A stretch of 64,000 bases of DNA from a bacterium (GCA_029564595.1 JAKQPS010000113.1:158227-222226); one strand, 5' to 3'; counted from the first letter of the stretch, positions 26,622-36,313 are shown. Notes: a model not told the origin generated them from the letters alone. Numbers and translations are program-made.

Positions 26622-27518
26622 TTACTTATTTGCGGCGCGTTGCGCTGACATCAGAGTGTTTTTCATCAGCATGGCGATTGTCATCGGGCCTACTCCGCCG
26701 GGAACGGGCGTGATGAAGGCCGCGTTTTCAGAAGCCGCGGCGTATTCGACGTCCCCGACAAGCCTCGTTCCGCTCTTGGCGGCGGGATCGCTGATTCTGT
26801 TCACGCCGACGTCGATGACCGTCGCGCCTTTGCCTATCCAGTCGCCTTTGACGAATTCCGGGCTTCCGATGGCGGCCACCACAATGTCGGCGGCCCTTAC
26901 CACATCCGCCAAGTTCTTCGTGCGCGAGTGGCAGATGGTGACGGTGCAGTTGAGGCTCATCAGCATCATAGCGACGGGTTTTCCGACGATGTTGCTGCGG
27001 CCAATGACGACCGCGTTGGCTCCGTCGAGTTTCACTCCGGAACGCTGGAGCAACTCGATGCAGCCGTACGGCGTGCAAGGCAGGAATACTCCGGCGTCCG
27101 CCATGTCGCTGAACTTTTTCAGAGTCATGAACTTGCCGACGTTCATCGGATGGAATCCATCGACGTCTTTGGCCGGGTCGATGGCGAGAAGCACCTGATT
27201 CTCGTCTAGATGCTTCGGCAGAGGAAGCTGACAGAGTATGCCATGAATCGCAGGATCATTATTGAGCTTATCAATCAGAGCCATCAAGTCTTCCTGCTTG
27301 GCGTCGGCGGGAAGCCTGTGCTCGATCGAGTTGATATTGCACTGTTTGCAGGAGATGCCTTTGTTCTTGACGTAGACCTGAGACGCGGGGTCTTCTCCTA
27401 CGAGAATGACCGCAAGCCCGGCCTGAACGCCGGTTTCTTCCCTGAGTTTAAGGACAGCAGCCCCGATTTCCGCTTTCAACTGCTCGGAGACGGCTTTTCC
27501 ATCGATAATCTGAGCCAT
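26622..27518 (-). CDS. folD: Bifunctional methylene-THF dehydrogenase / methenyl-THF cyclohydrolase
   Basis: Cytosolic enzyme that carries 10-formyl-THF through methenyl- to methylene-THF, steps two and three of the methyl branch. 298 residues, normal length. Motifs visible: a YVKNKGISCKQ segment holding the catalytic YxxxK, then LCQLPLPKHL, DVDGFHPMNVG, PCTPYG, VIGRSNIVGKPVAMML and GVNRI/VGDVEY..ITPVPGGVGPMT. GAGGGGGG precedes ATG at 27518. It is the last gene of the Wood-Ljungdahl block, 106 bases after acsD across a GC-rich hairpin. No separate fchA is present nearby, so FolD probably serves both reactions. NAD versus NADP preference cannot be judged. Confidence 0.97.
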   Translation of the reverse strand: MAQIIDGKAVSEQLKAEIGAAVLKLREETGVQAGLAVILVGEDPASQVYVKNKGISCKQCNINSIEHRLPADAKQEDLMALIDKLNNDPAIHGILCQLPLPKHLDENQVLLAIDPAKDVDGFHPMNVGKFMTLKKFSDMADAGVFLPCTPYGCIELLQRSGVKLDGANAVVIGRSNIVGKPVAMMLMSLNCTVTICHSRTKNLADVVRAADIVVAAIGSPEFVKGDWIGKGATVIDVGVNRISDPAAKSGTRLVGDVEYAAASENAAFITPVPGGVGPMTIAMLMKNTLMSAQRAANK

Positions 27519-27583
27519 AAAACCCCCCTCTATGAGATAGTTATCCGGCGGTCGGGCGAAGCCTCCGCCGGGCTGCGCATGTT

Positions 27584-27612
27584 CGCGCGCGATCCTTGCC
27601 GGACCGCGCGCG
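27584..27612 (-). other. GC-rich hairpin between acsD and folD
   Basis: Twelve-base arms CGCGCGCGATCC and GGACCGCGCGCG pair (one G-T) around a 5-base loop. No U-run follows, so RNA stability or processing is more likely than termination. Confidence 0.5.
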
Positions 27613-27624
27613 CCGCGCTCTCTT

Positions 27625-28563
27625 CTAGTTGAAAAACGCTTTCAAATACTGCTTGATGAGCTTTACTGTTTCCGGATGTCTGAGAACGACGATGTCCGCG
27701 CCGGAAATAATCATTGACACCGCGGACACTGCTTCCATGAGGATGCCGCGTTTGGCGGGGTCTCCGTATTTTTCGTCTTCCGCGCCCATTTTTGCTTCTT
27801 TGCATTTCCATACTTCCCTGCCGAGGACCGAGATGATGGGCTGCTGAAGTTGAGCGTCCTGCTGAGTGAGCGCGGCCATCCGTATGCGCTCGATAACCGA
27901 ATAGGTGTATTCGATGCCATAGCCGAGACCGCCAGTGGTGGGATCGATGATGATGTTGTCTGCATTAACCCCGAGGTTTCCGAGCAGGATGTTGAGCTGT
28001 TTGGCCAAATTGACGTCTATGGGAGTGTTGGCGGAAACGGTGTGCTTGTAGCCTATGCAGGGAGCGCCTATCTTTTTGTGTCCCGCTTCCTGAACCGGGC
28101 CGATAATGACGTTAAGCCCTTCGCAGGCTTCTGCCACTTTGGCCAGAACTTCGGCGTCCTTTTCTTCGCTTCCTGTTCCGTAAACGATAACTGGGACGTC
28201 AACGGCCTGAGCGACTTTTTTCGCCGTTTCGGCGGCCTGAGCGGCGTCCATGTTCTTATCGTTCGGGTCGGTGCTGACGAGATAGAGAGCAATCATGTCC
28301 GCGCCGTGTTGTTCGACATTGAGCTTTGCCCAAGCGACCGGGTCTCCGGCCACATCTTTGAAAGGAGCTATGGCCGCGTCCGCCCATTCTTCGGGCGCAA
28401 GATCGAACACTTCCATCGCTATCTTGGGCTGGTTGGGGTTTTCGCCTTCGAACAGGTAGAGCGGATATGCGCTCTCCCCGCCCACTGAAACGTTCTTGCT
28501 TTTGCCGAGCTTCACTTCTCTTATTTTTCCTGAATAATTGATCTTCGGCGTTTCGAATGCCAT
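27625..28563 (-). CDS. acsD: Corrinoid/iron-sulfur protein small subunit (CODH/ACS delta)
   Basis: 312-residue TIM-barrel subunit that pairs with AcsC to bind the cobamide which carries the methyl group from AcsE to the A-cluster of AcsB. Recognised by the N-terminal INYSGKIREVKLG, VFDLAPEEW, VYGTGSEEKDAEVL and the conserved DPTTGGLGYGIEYTYSVIERIR block, all typical of bacterial AcsD. GGAGGTGAC precedes ATG at 28563. It is separated from the other acs genes by a cooC paralogue and a 72-residue orphan, with folD following. Confidence 0.95.
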   Translation of the reverse strand: MAFETPKINYSGKIREVKLGKSKNVSVGGESAYPLYLFEGENPNQPKIAMEVFDLAPEEWADAAIAPFKDVAGDPVAWAKLNVEQHGADMIALYLVSTDPNDKNMDAAQAAETAKKVAQAVDVPVIVYGTGSEEKDAEVLAKVAEACEGLNVIIGPVQEAGHKKIGAPCIGYKHTVSANTPIDVNLAKQLNILLGNLGVNADNIIIDPTTGGLGYGIEYTYSVIERIRMAALTQQDAQLQQPIISVLGREVWKCKEAKMGAEDEKYGDPAKRGILMEAVSAVSMIISGADIVVLRHPETVKLIKQYLKAFFN

Positions 28564-28651
28564 TTCAATGTCACCTCCGGTTTAATGTAAACACAGTCAG
28601 GCCGCCGGAATCCGGGCTGGATCGCTCGCGGCCGCATCCTCGGAAAATCTA

Positions 28652-28870
28652 TCAGGCAGGGTTCTTCCGCTTTTCGCTTCCGAACCAATCTTCGGGTTTG
28701 CTGTACCAATATCTTTCCGACTGTTTCAGGGACTCGATGTATTCGGCGCGGGACTCAACCTTGTTTTTCCACGCCAGTTTGCCTTTCGGCAATCCGGGTT
28801 CGTAGCATTCGCCTATGACATCGACTTTGTCGCCTTTCCAGTCGTCTTTCTTTTCGAGTTTGCAGTCCAT
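28652..28870 (-). CDS. Small uncharacterised protein in the acs operon
   Basis: 72 residues, charged and rich in Lys, Glu, Trp and Tyr, with two cysteines (Cys3 and Cys22) and no signal peptide or membrane segment. A strong AAAGGAGG lies 5-6 bases before ATG at 28870, and the gene fits tightly between the second cooC (32 bases upstream) and acsD (88 bases downstream), which argues that it is real. I do not recognise a family. Position suggests a role with CODH/ACS maturation or assembly, for example as a small chaperone or metal carrier, but that is guilt by association only. Confidence 0.65.
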   Translation of the reverse strand: MDCKLEKKDDWKGDKVDVIGECYEPGLPKGKLAWKNKVESRAEYIESLKQSERYWYSKPEDWFGSEKRKNPA

Positions 28871-28902
28871 GACCGCCTCCTTTGTGGTTCTTCAAAAAAG
28901 AA

Positions 28903-29676
28903 TCAGGAGCCGCCTGCGGCGTCCAGCACGACTTCGTCTGTCATGCGGGCGACGGTTCTGACGGCTTCGAGGTCTTCGGACATCCGCATCACGGGAACCT
29001 GTTCGGCGTCCGCTCGCACTAGCAGCGGGTCTTCCGCTATCGTAAACACATTATCCACGCCGACTTCCCGGATATTGGGAGCCAGAAGCTCCGCGTTCTC
29101 CTGCCGGAACCTGTTCACGACAAGTATCCGGTTTTTGATTTTTATGTCCAGTTCGTCCGCAAGTTCGAGAACGCGCTTGACCGCGCGCAGCCCTCTCACC
29201 GAATGGTCCGCCACGAGCGCCAGAAGGTCTATTACCTCCGCGTTCTTTCGGCTGAGATGCTCCATCCCCGCTTCGTTGTCTATGACGATGTACGGGTAGT
29301 TGCCGGAGAGTTTCGACACGAAGTTCTTGAGCAGAACGTTCGGGTAGCAGTAGCAGCCCGGCCCGTGTTTTCTGCCCATCACGATGAAATCGAGGTGTTT
29401 GGTCTCGATGAGCGCCGTGTTCAACTTAAAGTCGAGGAAAGACTCCTTCGTCATTCCCATCGGGATGTCGATTTTCGTTTCAAGAAAATCGTGCATGATC
29501 TTCCCGACGGTCACGGGGATATCCGAGCCGAAAGCTTCGGCGAGGTTGGAGTTGGGATCGGCGTCAACGGCGAGCACAGGTCCGGCCTTTCTATCGATTA
29601 TCCGTTTGACAATCAGAGAGGCGACTGTCGTTTTGCCCGTTCCGCCTTTTCCGGCGACCGCTATGGTATAACTCAT
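28903..29676 (-). CDS. cooC: CooC-type nickel-insertion ATPase (second copy)
   Basis: 257-residue MinD/ParA-class P-loop ATPase. The deviant Walker A (AGKGGTGKTT) is at residues 8-17. Switch motif AVDADPNSNLAEAFG and the CYCYPN dyad of cysteines around residue 110 match CooC/AcsF proteins, which dimerise through a CxC site and load nickel into CODH or ACS. It lies between acsE and the small orphan. The other copy at 36388-37161 sits before acsA; this one differs in the cysteine region and may serve AcsB (an AcsF role) rather than AcsA. That division of labour is inference. Confidence 0.9.
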   Translation of the reverse strand: MSYTIAVAGKGGTGKTTVASLIVKRIIDRKAGPVLAVDADPNSNLAEAFGSDIPVTVGKIMHDFLETKIDIPMGMTKESFLDFKLNTALIETKHLDFIVMGRKHGPGCYCYPNVLLKNFVSKLSGNYPYIVIDNEAGMEHLSRKNAEVIDLLALVADHSVRGLRAVKRVLELADELDIKIKNRILVVNRFRQENAELLAPNIREVGVDNVFTIAEDPLLVRADAEQVPVMRMSEDLEAVRTVARMTDEVVLDAAGGS

Positions 29677-29725
29677 CTCTCAGCCTTTCTAACGCGCGGA
29701 GCGCGCCTCGGATTCGGACGCGCAA

Positions 29726-30613
29726 TTAAAGCTCAAGCCAAGAATCGGAATAAAGCGACTGGCCCAGCAGCAGTTTTGCGGTTTTGACATAGTCGAGCAT
29801 GTCTTTCGAAAGAGAAGCCGTGTCTATGTCTTCGCCGTTGACCGCTTTGAGAATCAGGTCGCGGATTTCAGCCTTGCCGCCGCGTGCGAACGCCGTAAGG
29901 TCGGCGTCGAACGAGTCCACAATCGCCGACTCCATTCCCAAGTGGTTCAGGATGACGGAGTAGGTCTGGTTGAGGATGGGGCGCAGGTGTTCGGGAGCGC
30001 CGTTGGAGATGTTGGACAGCCCGCACGTGCTGCTGTATCCGGGCGCGATGTCTCTGAACATCATCATGAAATTCGTGCATCCCTGCACCTGATTCTGCTG
30101 CGTGTTGACGGGAAGCACTATCGGGTCCACGTAAACATCCTGAGGAGCCAGTTCGAACTCGGTGCATTTAACCATCAGTTCGGACCAGAGAATGCCGCGT
30201 TCGTTTTCGTCGCGGGGAATCCCGTCTACGCCTAGCAGAAGAGCCACCACGCCGGCCTCATAGGTTTTGGCGAGCGGGAAAAGGGCTTCCATGCGTTCCG
30301 GGCGGGCGGACACCGAATTGATGACGGGTTTGCCTTTGTCGCGCTTGACGACTTTCAGCCCGGCCTCCATCGCTTCCACGTTGCTGGTGTCGAGGAAGAG
30401 CGGAATATCGGTGACTTCGTTGACGGTCTTGACGACCCATTCCATCATCTCCGCGCCCTGTTTGCGGGCGGGGCCGAGGTTGATGTCGATGAAATCGACA
30501 TTTTTAGACGCGATATTCTCGGCCATCTTTCTGATCGGCGAAGCGTCTCTTTCTCTCATGGCCGGCCCCAGTGTTTTTGACATCACATTCATGTTTTCTC
30601 CGACAAGTTTCAC
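29726..30613 (-). CDS. acsE: Methyl-THF:corrinoid/iron-sulfur protein methyltransferase
   Basis: Pterin-binding TIM barrel that transfers the methyl group of methyl-THF to Co(I) of AcsCD, joining the two branches of the pathway. Visible signatures are VGENMNV near the N-terminus, DFIDINLGPARK, PLFLDTSNVEAMEAGL, PVINSVSARPERME, DPIVLPVNTQQNQV and a TCGLSNISNGAPEHLR block holding the conserved Asn residues. GTG at 30613 is preferred as start because GGAGGG lies 7 bases ahead; an ATG five codons upstream (30628) overlaps that ribosome site and lacks one of its own. 295 residues, typical for AcsE (about 262-300). Confidence 0.93.
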   Translation of the reverse strand: MKLVGENMNVMSKTLGPAMRERDASPIRKMAENIASKNVDFIDINLGPARKQGAEMMEWVVKTVNEVTDIPLFLDTSNVEAMEAGLKVVKRDKGKPVINSVSARPERMEALFPLAKTYEAGVVALLLGVDGIPRDENERGILWSELMVKCTEFELAPQDVYVDPIVLPVNTQQNQVQGCTNFMMMFRDIAPGYSSTCGLSNISNGAPEHLRPILNQTYSVILNHLGMESAIVDSFDADLTAFARGGKAEIRDLILKAVNGEDIDTASLSKDMLDYVKTAKLLLGQSLYSDSWLEL

Positions 30614-30666
30614 AGTTTCACCCTCCATTAAAAGTTGTATTCATTTCAGTTCGAAAACGGCGCTCG

Positions 30667-32016
30667 TTAAGCCGCCGACCAGTTTTTCAGGAACGCCGAC
30701 AGGTGGGAAGCCTCTCTCGGCCCGATTTGAATCTCCCATCCTGCCAGTTCTTCTTCGAGTTCTCCGCTTATCTGCGCGGCGTATCCGGGTATGACTATCT
30801 TGCGATGCTTGATTTTATCCTCTATGCCGGACTTCTTGACGAAGGGAGCGATGGCGTCGGCCACGAACTTGCCGGCCGCCCACGCGGTGAGCACGGAAAG
30901 CCCTTCGCTGTCGATTATCAGCAACCACGACGGGACTCTGCTCGCCTCGATCTCTCCGGCCACGATGAAGTATGTGAGGGAGAAGTTCGTGGTGATGAGC
31001 ACCGGAGAATTTTCGTCCGGATTGCCGATCGGGTATATGCCCTGCTCCGTGGCCATCGGTCTCTGCGGGTCGGTGAAGATGTTCATGCGCTGCAGGAGCA
31101 ACGGGAACACCGTTTCGCCTTTGAGGTCGGAAAGGACGACGATTCCGGAGTATTTGGCTATCATGGTGGCGGCCGCGAGGGTCTCCATCATCGGGTCGTC
31201 GAACATTTCGCAAGGGAATGTGATGGTCGGGAATCCGAGCGGGCGGAACAGTTTTCGCAGAGCCGCGCGGCGGATGATAATCTGCTCCTCGAACGCCTTC
31301 TTGATGTCCGTCGCGCCGGTGTCCAGCACGATGTCCTTAAGACCGGCGGCGGAGAGTTTCTCGGTGAGCTGCGCCAGAGCGTCGAGGCTGTCAGCCTTGG
31401 CGACCACCGGGCATCCTTTCTCTTTGGCGATGGCCGCCACCGCGTCGGCGTTCTCCGCCGTCGCGGCGTGGAGCAGCGGCTTGTTGTCCCCGCACGCTTC
31501 GGCTCCCGCTTTCAGGGAGTCCGCGCTCGAGCTTACGAGTATCAAAGGACAAGCTTTGATGGAAAGGATTTTCGAGACTAGGGCCGAGAATTTTGCGGCG
31601 TCTCCGCCGGCGTCCTTCACGGCGACCATTTCGGGTTTGAGTTTCAAGCCGACTCTGTCGAAAACCAGCGTGTCGAGCATTTTGATCTTCGCTTCGACAT
31701 CGGCGTCGCTCATATCAGTCGACACCATAACGGCGATCGGAGTCGGGTTGACGAAAGTTTTTTCGTGCCTGAATTCGACGGTCTCGCCGCCGACGGTGAC
31801 AACGTAGTCGCCCGCGCCGATTTTCACCGGCCTGATGGGCGGAGCCGAGGCCGCGGAAAGCGTTTCCTTGGCGGCGTCCGACACGTGCGGACAATCGGCA
31901 AGTTCCCCTTTTCCAGCCGCCAGATTCATCGCAAAAGCAAGGCATGTGGGGAACCCGCAGTCCTTGCAGTTGGTTTTGGGCAACTGCTTGAAGATTTCAA
32001 TTCCTGTAAGAGCCAT
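30667..32016 (-). CDS. acsC: Corrinoid/iron-sulfur protein large subunit (CODH/ACS gamma)
   Basis: 449 residues. The N-terminus (residues 17-42, CKDCGFPTC...CPH) binds the [4Fe-4S] cluster that reductively reactivates the cobamide. The central TIM barrel and C-terminal cobamide-binding domain follow (NFSLTYFIVAGEIEASRVPSWLL region). It partners with AcsD and receives methyl from AcsE. GGAGGTG lies upstream of ATG at 32016. It sits between acsB and acsE, as in other acetogen clusters. No missing key residue was noticed. Confidence 0.96.
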   Translation of the reverse strand: MALTGIEIFKQLPKTNCKDCGFPTCLAFAMNLAAGKGELADCPHVSDAAKETLSAASAPPIRPVKIGAGDYVVTVGGETVEFRHEKTFVNPTPIAVMVSTDMSDADVEAKIKMLDTLVFDRVGLKLKPEMVAVKDAGGDAAKFSALVSKILSIKACPLILVSSSADSLKAGAEACGDNKPLLHAATAENADAVAAIAKEKGCPVVAKADSLDALAQLTEKLSAAGLKDIVLDTGATDIKKAFEEQIIIRRAALRKLFRPLGFPTITFPCEMFDDPMMETLAAATMIAKYSGIVVLSDLKGETVFPLLLQRMNIFTDPQRPMATEQGIYPIGNPDENSPVLITTNFSLTYFIVAGEIEASRVPSWLLIIDSEGLSVLTAWAAGKFVADAIAPFVKKSGIEDKIKHRKIVIPGYAAQISGELEEELAGWEIQIGPREASHLSAFLKNWSAA

Positions 32017-32097
32017 TCAATCGCACCTCCGATATCCTATGCGTTATTTATATCATAAAATCGACCAGACGGCTTCCTGAGCCGCCTGATTTCAATC

Positions 32098-34302
32098 TTA
32101 AAGAATCGATTCGAGCGTAAGGCAAGGATGCCCGACTTTCTCCAAATGCGCGAGCACTTCCTCCTCGGTGGTTCCCACGGTCTCGTCGGCTATCATGTCG
32201 ACAAGGTTCGGGTAACCGAGTTCCTCGGCGCGCTTTTTCAGTTTGTCGCCAAGTTCGTCTTTGAGGCTCTTGGGCATCCAAGCCATTCTGAGGAGTCCGC
32301 CTTCGCCCGCCAGATACTTGCGCTGGCAGACGTTGTATTTCGAGTGGCCGACGAAACCCGGGGTGGTCTGACCGCCTCCGGCCGTGCCGGCCAGAGTAGT
32401 GAACTTCATTCCGCAGGGAGTGTCCCCGGTGTAGTCTCTGTTGACCGTCATGACCGCGTTGCACATCGGCAATACCGCCGCTATGCATTCGCAGCATCCG
32501 CATGTGGTCATGGGGTCTTGCATGATGCTGTAGAAATTGTAGTGAGTCACGTTTCCGCGGGACGCCTTCTCCACGAATTCGTTGACGCCCTTCCACTGGC
32601 CGAGCTTCGGGTCTAGCGTTTCGCCCTTCTCGATGGGCTGGTTGGGGCCTGTGGGGTTGATTTCATAGGACGCTTTGCAGTCTAGCCAGTTGTAAGAGCC
32701 GCAAAGCCCGGTTCTTTCCGGGCTGACCACGCAGACGTGGTTGGGAGCGAACGACTGGCACAGCAGGCAGGAGTAGTACGTGGGAGTCGTTTCGTCCGTC
32801 ATGCCTTCGACGCGGGCGTCGCGCTCCCTGTATATCGCCCTAGCCTTCTCCAACATCATTTTGACTTGGTCGGGTTCGGTGTAGAGAGTCACCTGCAATT
32901 TGTCGAAAATGGCGCCGAAATCAGTGTGCAGCTTGGCGTGCAGAATGCTGCCGAGATGTTCTAGCTTAAAGCCTTTCTCGACCGCTTTCTTGCTGACGCG
33001 AAGCCATGCGATGTCTCTCTGGCCGATGTGCATTATTCCCTGAGCGTAGTTGATGAGGTGGTGGATCTGGCGTTCGAGGATAGGCTCGTAGTCGGACTCC
33101 ATCTTGCGGCCCGCCACCTGCACGTGTATGGCGAGAGGAAGTTTGGAGCCGACCGGCACGTCTGTCAGTTCGGGACCGACCACGATGACTTTGCCGTCCT
33201 CGATCTCGTCCATGTTGACGCTGGTGACGACCTCGACCATGTCAGTCCTTCCGCCGCCGCATTCGAGATGGATGTCGTCTCCTCTGACGCGCTCTCCCTC
33301 GAAGGCCGGGCCGTAAGCCACCGGCACGGGTATTTCGGTGACGGTTATCTGAAGGCCTCTGACTTCGACGGCCTTGGAGACAATCTTGTCGTGGGGCTGA
33401 TTGGAGACGACATGCTCGTAAGTGCAGACGCCTGTGGGAAGGATTTCCGGTATCGGCGTGTCCGCAATTACCGGGAACCCCCAGTTGATGGCTCCCGCGC
33501 CGTTCGCGTACCACTCGTCGGTGACGAATCCCATCGTCATGGCGAAAGCGAAGCAACGGTCTTTGTTATAGATGAGAATCTTGCGGTATTCGCCGGGATT
33601 GATGCCGCCGAAGGACATGGCGGCGCGGGTGGCGAAACCGATGGCGAAGACAGTGGCGTGGTGGGTGGGGCCGAAGGAGGCGAGCCTAGTGGGCCAGCCT
33701 ATCTGCACGCCAGCCTCGACGAGCTGTTCGGAGAAACGTTTTCCCTCGTTCTCGCCGGCCATGAAGATGTAAAGGTTTTTCTTCTGGATTTCGAGAGCGA
33801 GGTCGGCGGCGGTTTTCGGGTCCGGGGCGGCTCCTAGAATGGCCGCGAATCCGGGCGCGGTTCCGTCTACGAACTCGACGCCTCTTTTTCTCAGAATCAC
33901 GTCGTCGGCGGCTCCGAGCCATATATTGCTCTCGGAGGGGTCCTCGCCCCTGACGTAAAAGTTCGGATCGTCTATGTAGCGTATCGCCTCAAACATTTCC
34001 TCCGCGAAGAATGTCGCCATACCGGCGTCCAGCACCGGGCCGAGGTACGGAAGATGGCATTTCTCCCTCACGTGTTCGGGCAACAGGAGCCTGCACTTCT
34101 TAAAAATGCGCTCCATGTCTTTGAGCTTCTCAACTTTTTCCCCTAGTATTCCGTAGATAATCGGCAAATAGTAGGCGGTGTTGGGGAAGGCCACATCCTG
34201 ATTTGGGCCGTATTTATCCATCGCCTGTTTAAATTTTTCTTCGGCTTCATCGACTATCTTGTGGGCGCCGCGAATCGCCGCAGCCGCGATAATTTTTGAC
34301 AT
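32098..34302 (-). CDS. acsB: Acetyl-CoA synthase (CODH/ACS alpha subunit)
   Basis: 734-residue enzyme that builds acetyl-CoA from CO, methyl and CoA at the Ni-Ni-[4Fe-4S] A-cluster. The cluster ligands are visible: a CLLC pair near residues 510-513, LCGSYNWLDC near 530-539 and the diagnostic Cys-Gly-Cys of TTCGCCEC near 596-604. The length matches bacterial AcsB with its N-terminal CODH-interacting domain, not the shorter archaeal CdhC, so a tight bifunctional complex with AcsA is expected. AAAGGAG precedes ATG at 34302. It lies 40 bases downstream of acsA. Confidence 0.97.
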   Translation of the reverse strand: MSKIIAAAAIRGAHKIVDEAEEKFKQAMDKYGPNQDVAFPNTAYYLPIIYGILGEKVEKLKDMERIFKKCRLLLPEHVREKCHLPYLGPVLDAGMATFFAEEMFEAIRYIDDPNFYVRGEDPSESNIWLGAADDVILRKRGVEFVDGTAPGFAAILGAAPDPKTAADLALEIQKKNLYIFMAGENEGKRFSEQLVEAGVQIGWPTRLASFGPTHHATVFAIGFATRAAMSFGGINPGEYRKILIYNKDRCFAFAMTMGFVTDEWYANGAGAINWGFPVIADTPIPEILPTGVCTYEHVVSNQPHDKIVSKAVEVRGLQITVTEIPVPVAYGPAFEGERVRGDDIHLECGGGRTDMVEVVTSVNMDEIEDGKVIVVGPELTDVPVGSKLPLAIHVQVAGRKMESDYEPILERQIHHLINYAQGIMHIGQRDIAWLRVSKKAVEKGFKLEHLGSILHAKLHTDFGAIFDKLQVTLYTEPDQVKMMLEKARAIYRERDARVEGMTDETTPTYYSCLLCQSFAPNHVCVVSPERTGLCGSYNWLDCKASYEINPTGPNQPIEKGETLDPKLGQWKGVNEFVEKASRGNVTHYNFYSIMQDPMTTCGCCECIAAVLPMCNAVMTVNRDYTGDTPCGMKFTTLAGTAGGGQTTPGFVGHSKYNVCQRKYLAGEGGLLRMAWMPKSLKDELGDKLKKRAEELGYPNLVDMIADETVGTTEEEVLAHLEKVGHPCLTLESIL

Positions 34303-34342
34303 TTGTCAATATCTCCTTTCATTCGGCTCGATATTCATCCGC

Positions 34343-36313
34343 TCAGGCCAACTCTCTGCGCTTCTCCATGTCGAAGAGCACGCGTTCTCTGGCTTTGTCG
34401 ATTCCGAGTTTTTTGCGCGCGGCGTCGATGCGCGCAATCATGAGTTGAGCGGCCTTTATCGGGTCCGGCTCGAACGCCCAGCATCCACCGAATTTCTCGT
34501 CCATCTTTTCGAACAGATATTTCGTGGTCTCCTGCGCTCCCAGCGTCGGGAAAGTCGTCCCGAAGACGGTGTAAACGCCTGAAGCGACAAAGTACTGGCC
34601 GATAGAAATCGCTTTTTCGGACATCCATTCCGGCGCGGCCCCGACTGCGGGCAGGTCGGACAGATCGTCTCCGAGTCCGCCTTCTTTGACCATAGCCGTG
34701 GCGGCAATGAGTATGCGCGAATTGTCCACGCAGGACCCCATGTGAATGACCGGAGGCAGGCCGACGGTTTCGCACACCTGTCTTAAACCTTCGCCGCAGT
34801 ATTTTGCCGCCGCCTCCGGGGAGCAGAGACCGGCTTTCGCCGCCGCTATTGCTCCGCATCCGGTGGTGAGAACGAGCACGTCGTTCTTGAGCAACTCTTT
34901 TATCATCTCCAAGTGCGCCCAGTCGTGTTTCACTTTCGGGTTGTTGCAACCTACGACTCCGGCCACTCCCCGTATCAGGCCGTTGATGATGTTGTCGTTA
35001 AGCGGCTTGTACGAAGCTCTGAAAGTTCCGCCCAGAAGATAGTTAATGGACTCGTGGCTGAAACCGCCCACGAAGTCTTGCGTAATCTGGGGGATATGCA
35101 CGTTTGCGGGCCGTTGCTTGAACATCTCTACGCCGGCCATGATGATCTTCTTCGCGGTCGCCAACGCGTTGTGCTCGTCGAACTGGATGTGCCTAGCTCC
35201 GTCCATCTTTGCTATCTTGGACGTGGTAATCACGGCGGTGTTGAAGCACTTTGCGATAGTCGGCAAAGATGGGAACACACACTGGACGTCCACTATCATC
35301 GCGTCCACCGCTCCGGTGGAAACGGCTAGTTCCTGAGTGATAAAATTGCCGATCGGCGGAATTCCGTGTCTCATCAGAATTTCGTTAGCGGTGCAGCATA
35401 TTCCACCGATATTGATGCCTTCCGCGCCGACAGCTTTCGCGGCGTTTATCATGTCTTCGGACTGAGAGGCCGCCACGATCATTTCCGACAGCAGCGGCTC
35501 GTGGCCGTGGACAATCACGTTCACCATGTTCGGGTCGATGCATCCGAGGTTGGTTTTGCTTATGATCGGTTCCGGAGTGCCGAACAGGATGTCCTGCAAA
35601 TCGGTGGCGAGCATGGAGCCGCCCCATCCGTCGGCGAGCGAGCAGCGCGCTCCCTGCATGAGAAGGCTTTCCACCTCGTGGTCGACTCCCATGTGAGTGC
35701 GGTGCATAATTTCCACCACTTCGCGGTCGATTCCGCGCGGAGCGACGCCGAGGTCGCGCCATATCTTCTGCCTCTTAAGAGGAGCTTTGCTGAGATACTT
35801 AAGTTCTCCATGCTGATTTCCGAATTCAGCCAGAGCCGCTCTAGCTATGTCGGCGGCTATCTCGTTGATCGGCCGTTCTCCGACTTCGATTCCGAGATCC
35901 ATCGCCACTTTAATCGTTTTCTGCTCGTCTTTAATGGTATAGTCCTTGCTTTTCCCTTCTGCCACTTCAAGAAGGGTTTCGCACACCGCGCGGCCGTGGT
36001 CGGAGTGAGCGGCCGCTCCGCCCGCGATCATCCTGATGAAATTGCGCGCGGCAATGGTGTCTACCGTCGCCCCGCAGACGCCTCTGTCTTTTCCGGGCTT
36101 GTCGGGGATTATCCTGCAAGGGCCCATGGCGCATATCCTGCAGCATACGCCGTCCGAGCCGAACTTGCAGCGCGGTTCCATTGAGTCGGATCTGTCGAAC
36201 ACCGTAACGTATTCTCCGCCGGTGTTCTCGCCAAGCATTTCGCAGGTCGCTTCGCAAGCGGACTGTTCTTGCGGCTGTTTCTTTTCTTTTTTCTTGGCTT
36301 TTTCTTCCGCCAT
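34343..36313 (-). CDS. acsA: Carbon monoxide dehydrogenase catalytic subunit (CODH/ACS beta)
   Basis: 656-residue Ni-Fe CODH reducing CO2 to CO (or the reverse) and channelling CO to AcsB. The N-terminal cysteine array CKFGSDGVCCRICAMGPC (about residues 49-66) supplies the B- and D-clusters. C-cluster motifs include GICCTANEILMRHGIP, VLTTGCGAIAAAKAGLC and HMGSCVDNSR. AAAGGAGG precedes ATG at 36313. It directly follows cooC across a small hairpin gap, a common pairing of CODH with its nickel chaperone. It groups with the acetogenic type by context, not with energy-conserving cooS operons. Confidence 0.97.
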   Translation of the reverse strand: MAEEKAKKKEKKQPQEQSACEATCEMLGENTGGEYVTVFDRSDSMEPRCKFGSDGVCCRICAMGPCRIIPDKPGKDRGVCGATVDTIAARNFIRMIAGGAAAHSDHGRAVCETLLEVAEGKSKDYTIKDEQKTIKVAMDLGIEVGERPINEIAADIARAALAEFGNQHGELKYLSKAPLKRQKIWRDLGVAPRGIDREVVEIMHRTHMGVDHEVESLLMQGARCSLADGWGGSMLATDLQDILFGTPEPIISKTNLGCIDPNMVNVIVHGHEPLLSEMIVAASQSEDMINAAKAVGAEGINIGGICCTANEILMRHGIPPIGNFITQELAVSTGAVDAMIVDVQCVFPSLPTIAKCFNTAVITTSKIAKMDGARHIQFDEHNALATAKKIIMAGVEMFKQRPANVHIPQITQDFVGGFSHESINYLLGGTFRASYKPLNDNIINGLIRGVAGVVGCNNPKVKHDWAHLEMIKELLKNDVLVLTTGCGAIAAAKAGLCSPEAAAKYCGEGLRQVCETVGLPPVIHMGSCVDNSRILIAATAMVKEGGLGDDLSDLPAVGAAPEWMSEKAISIGQYFVASGVYTVFGTTFPTLGAQETTKYLFEKMDEKFGGCWAFEPDPIKAAQLMIARIDAARKKLGIDKARERVLFDMEKRRELA

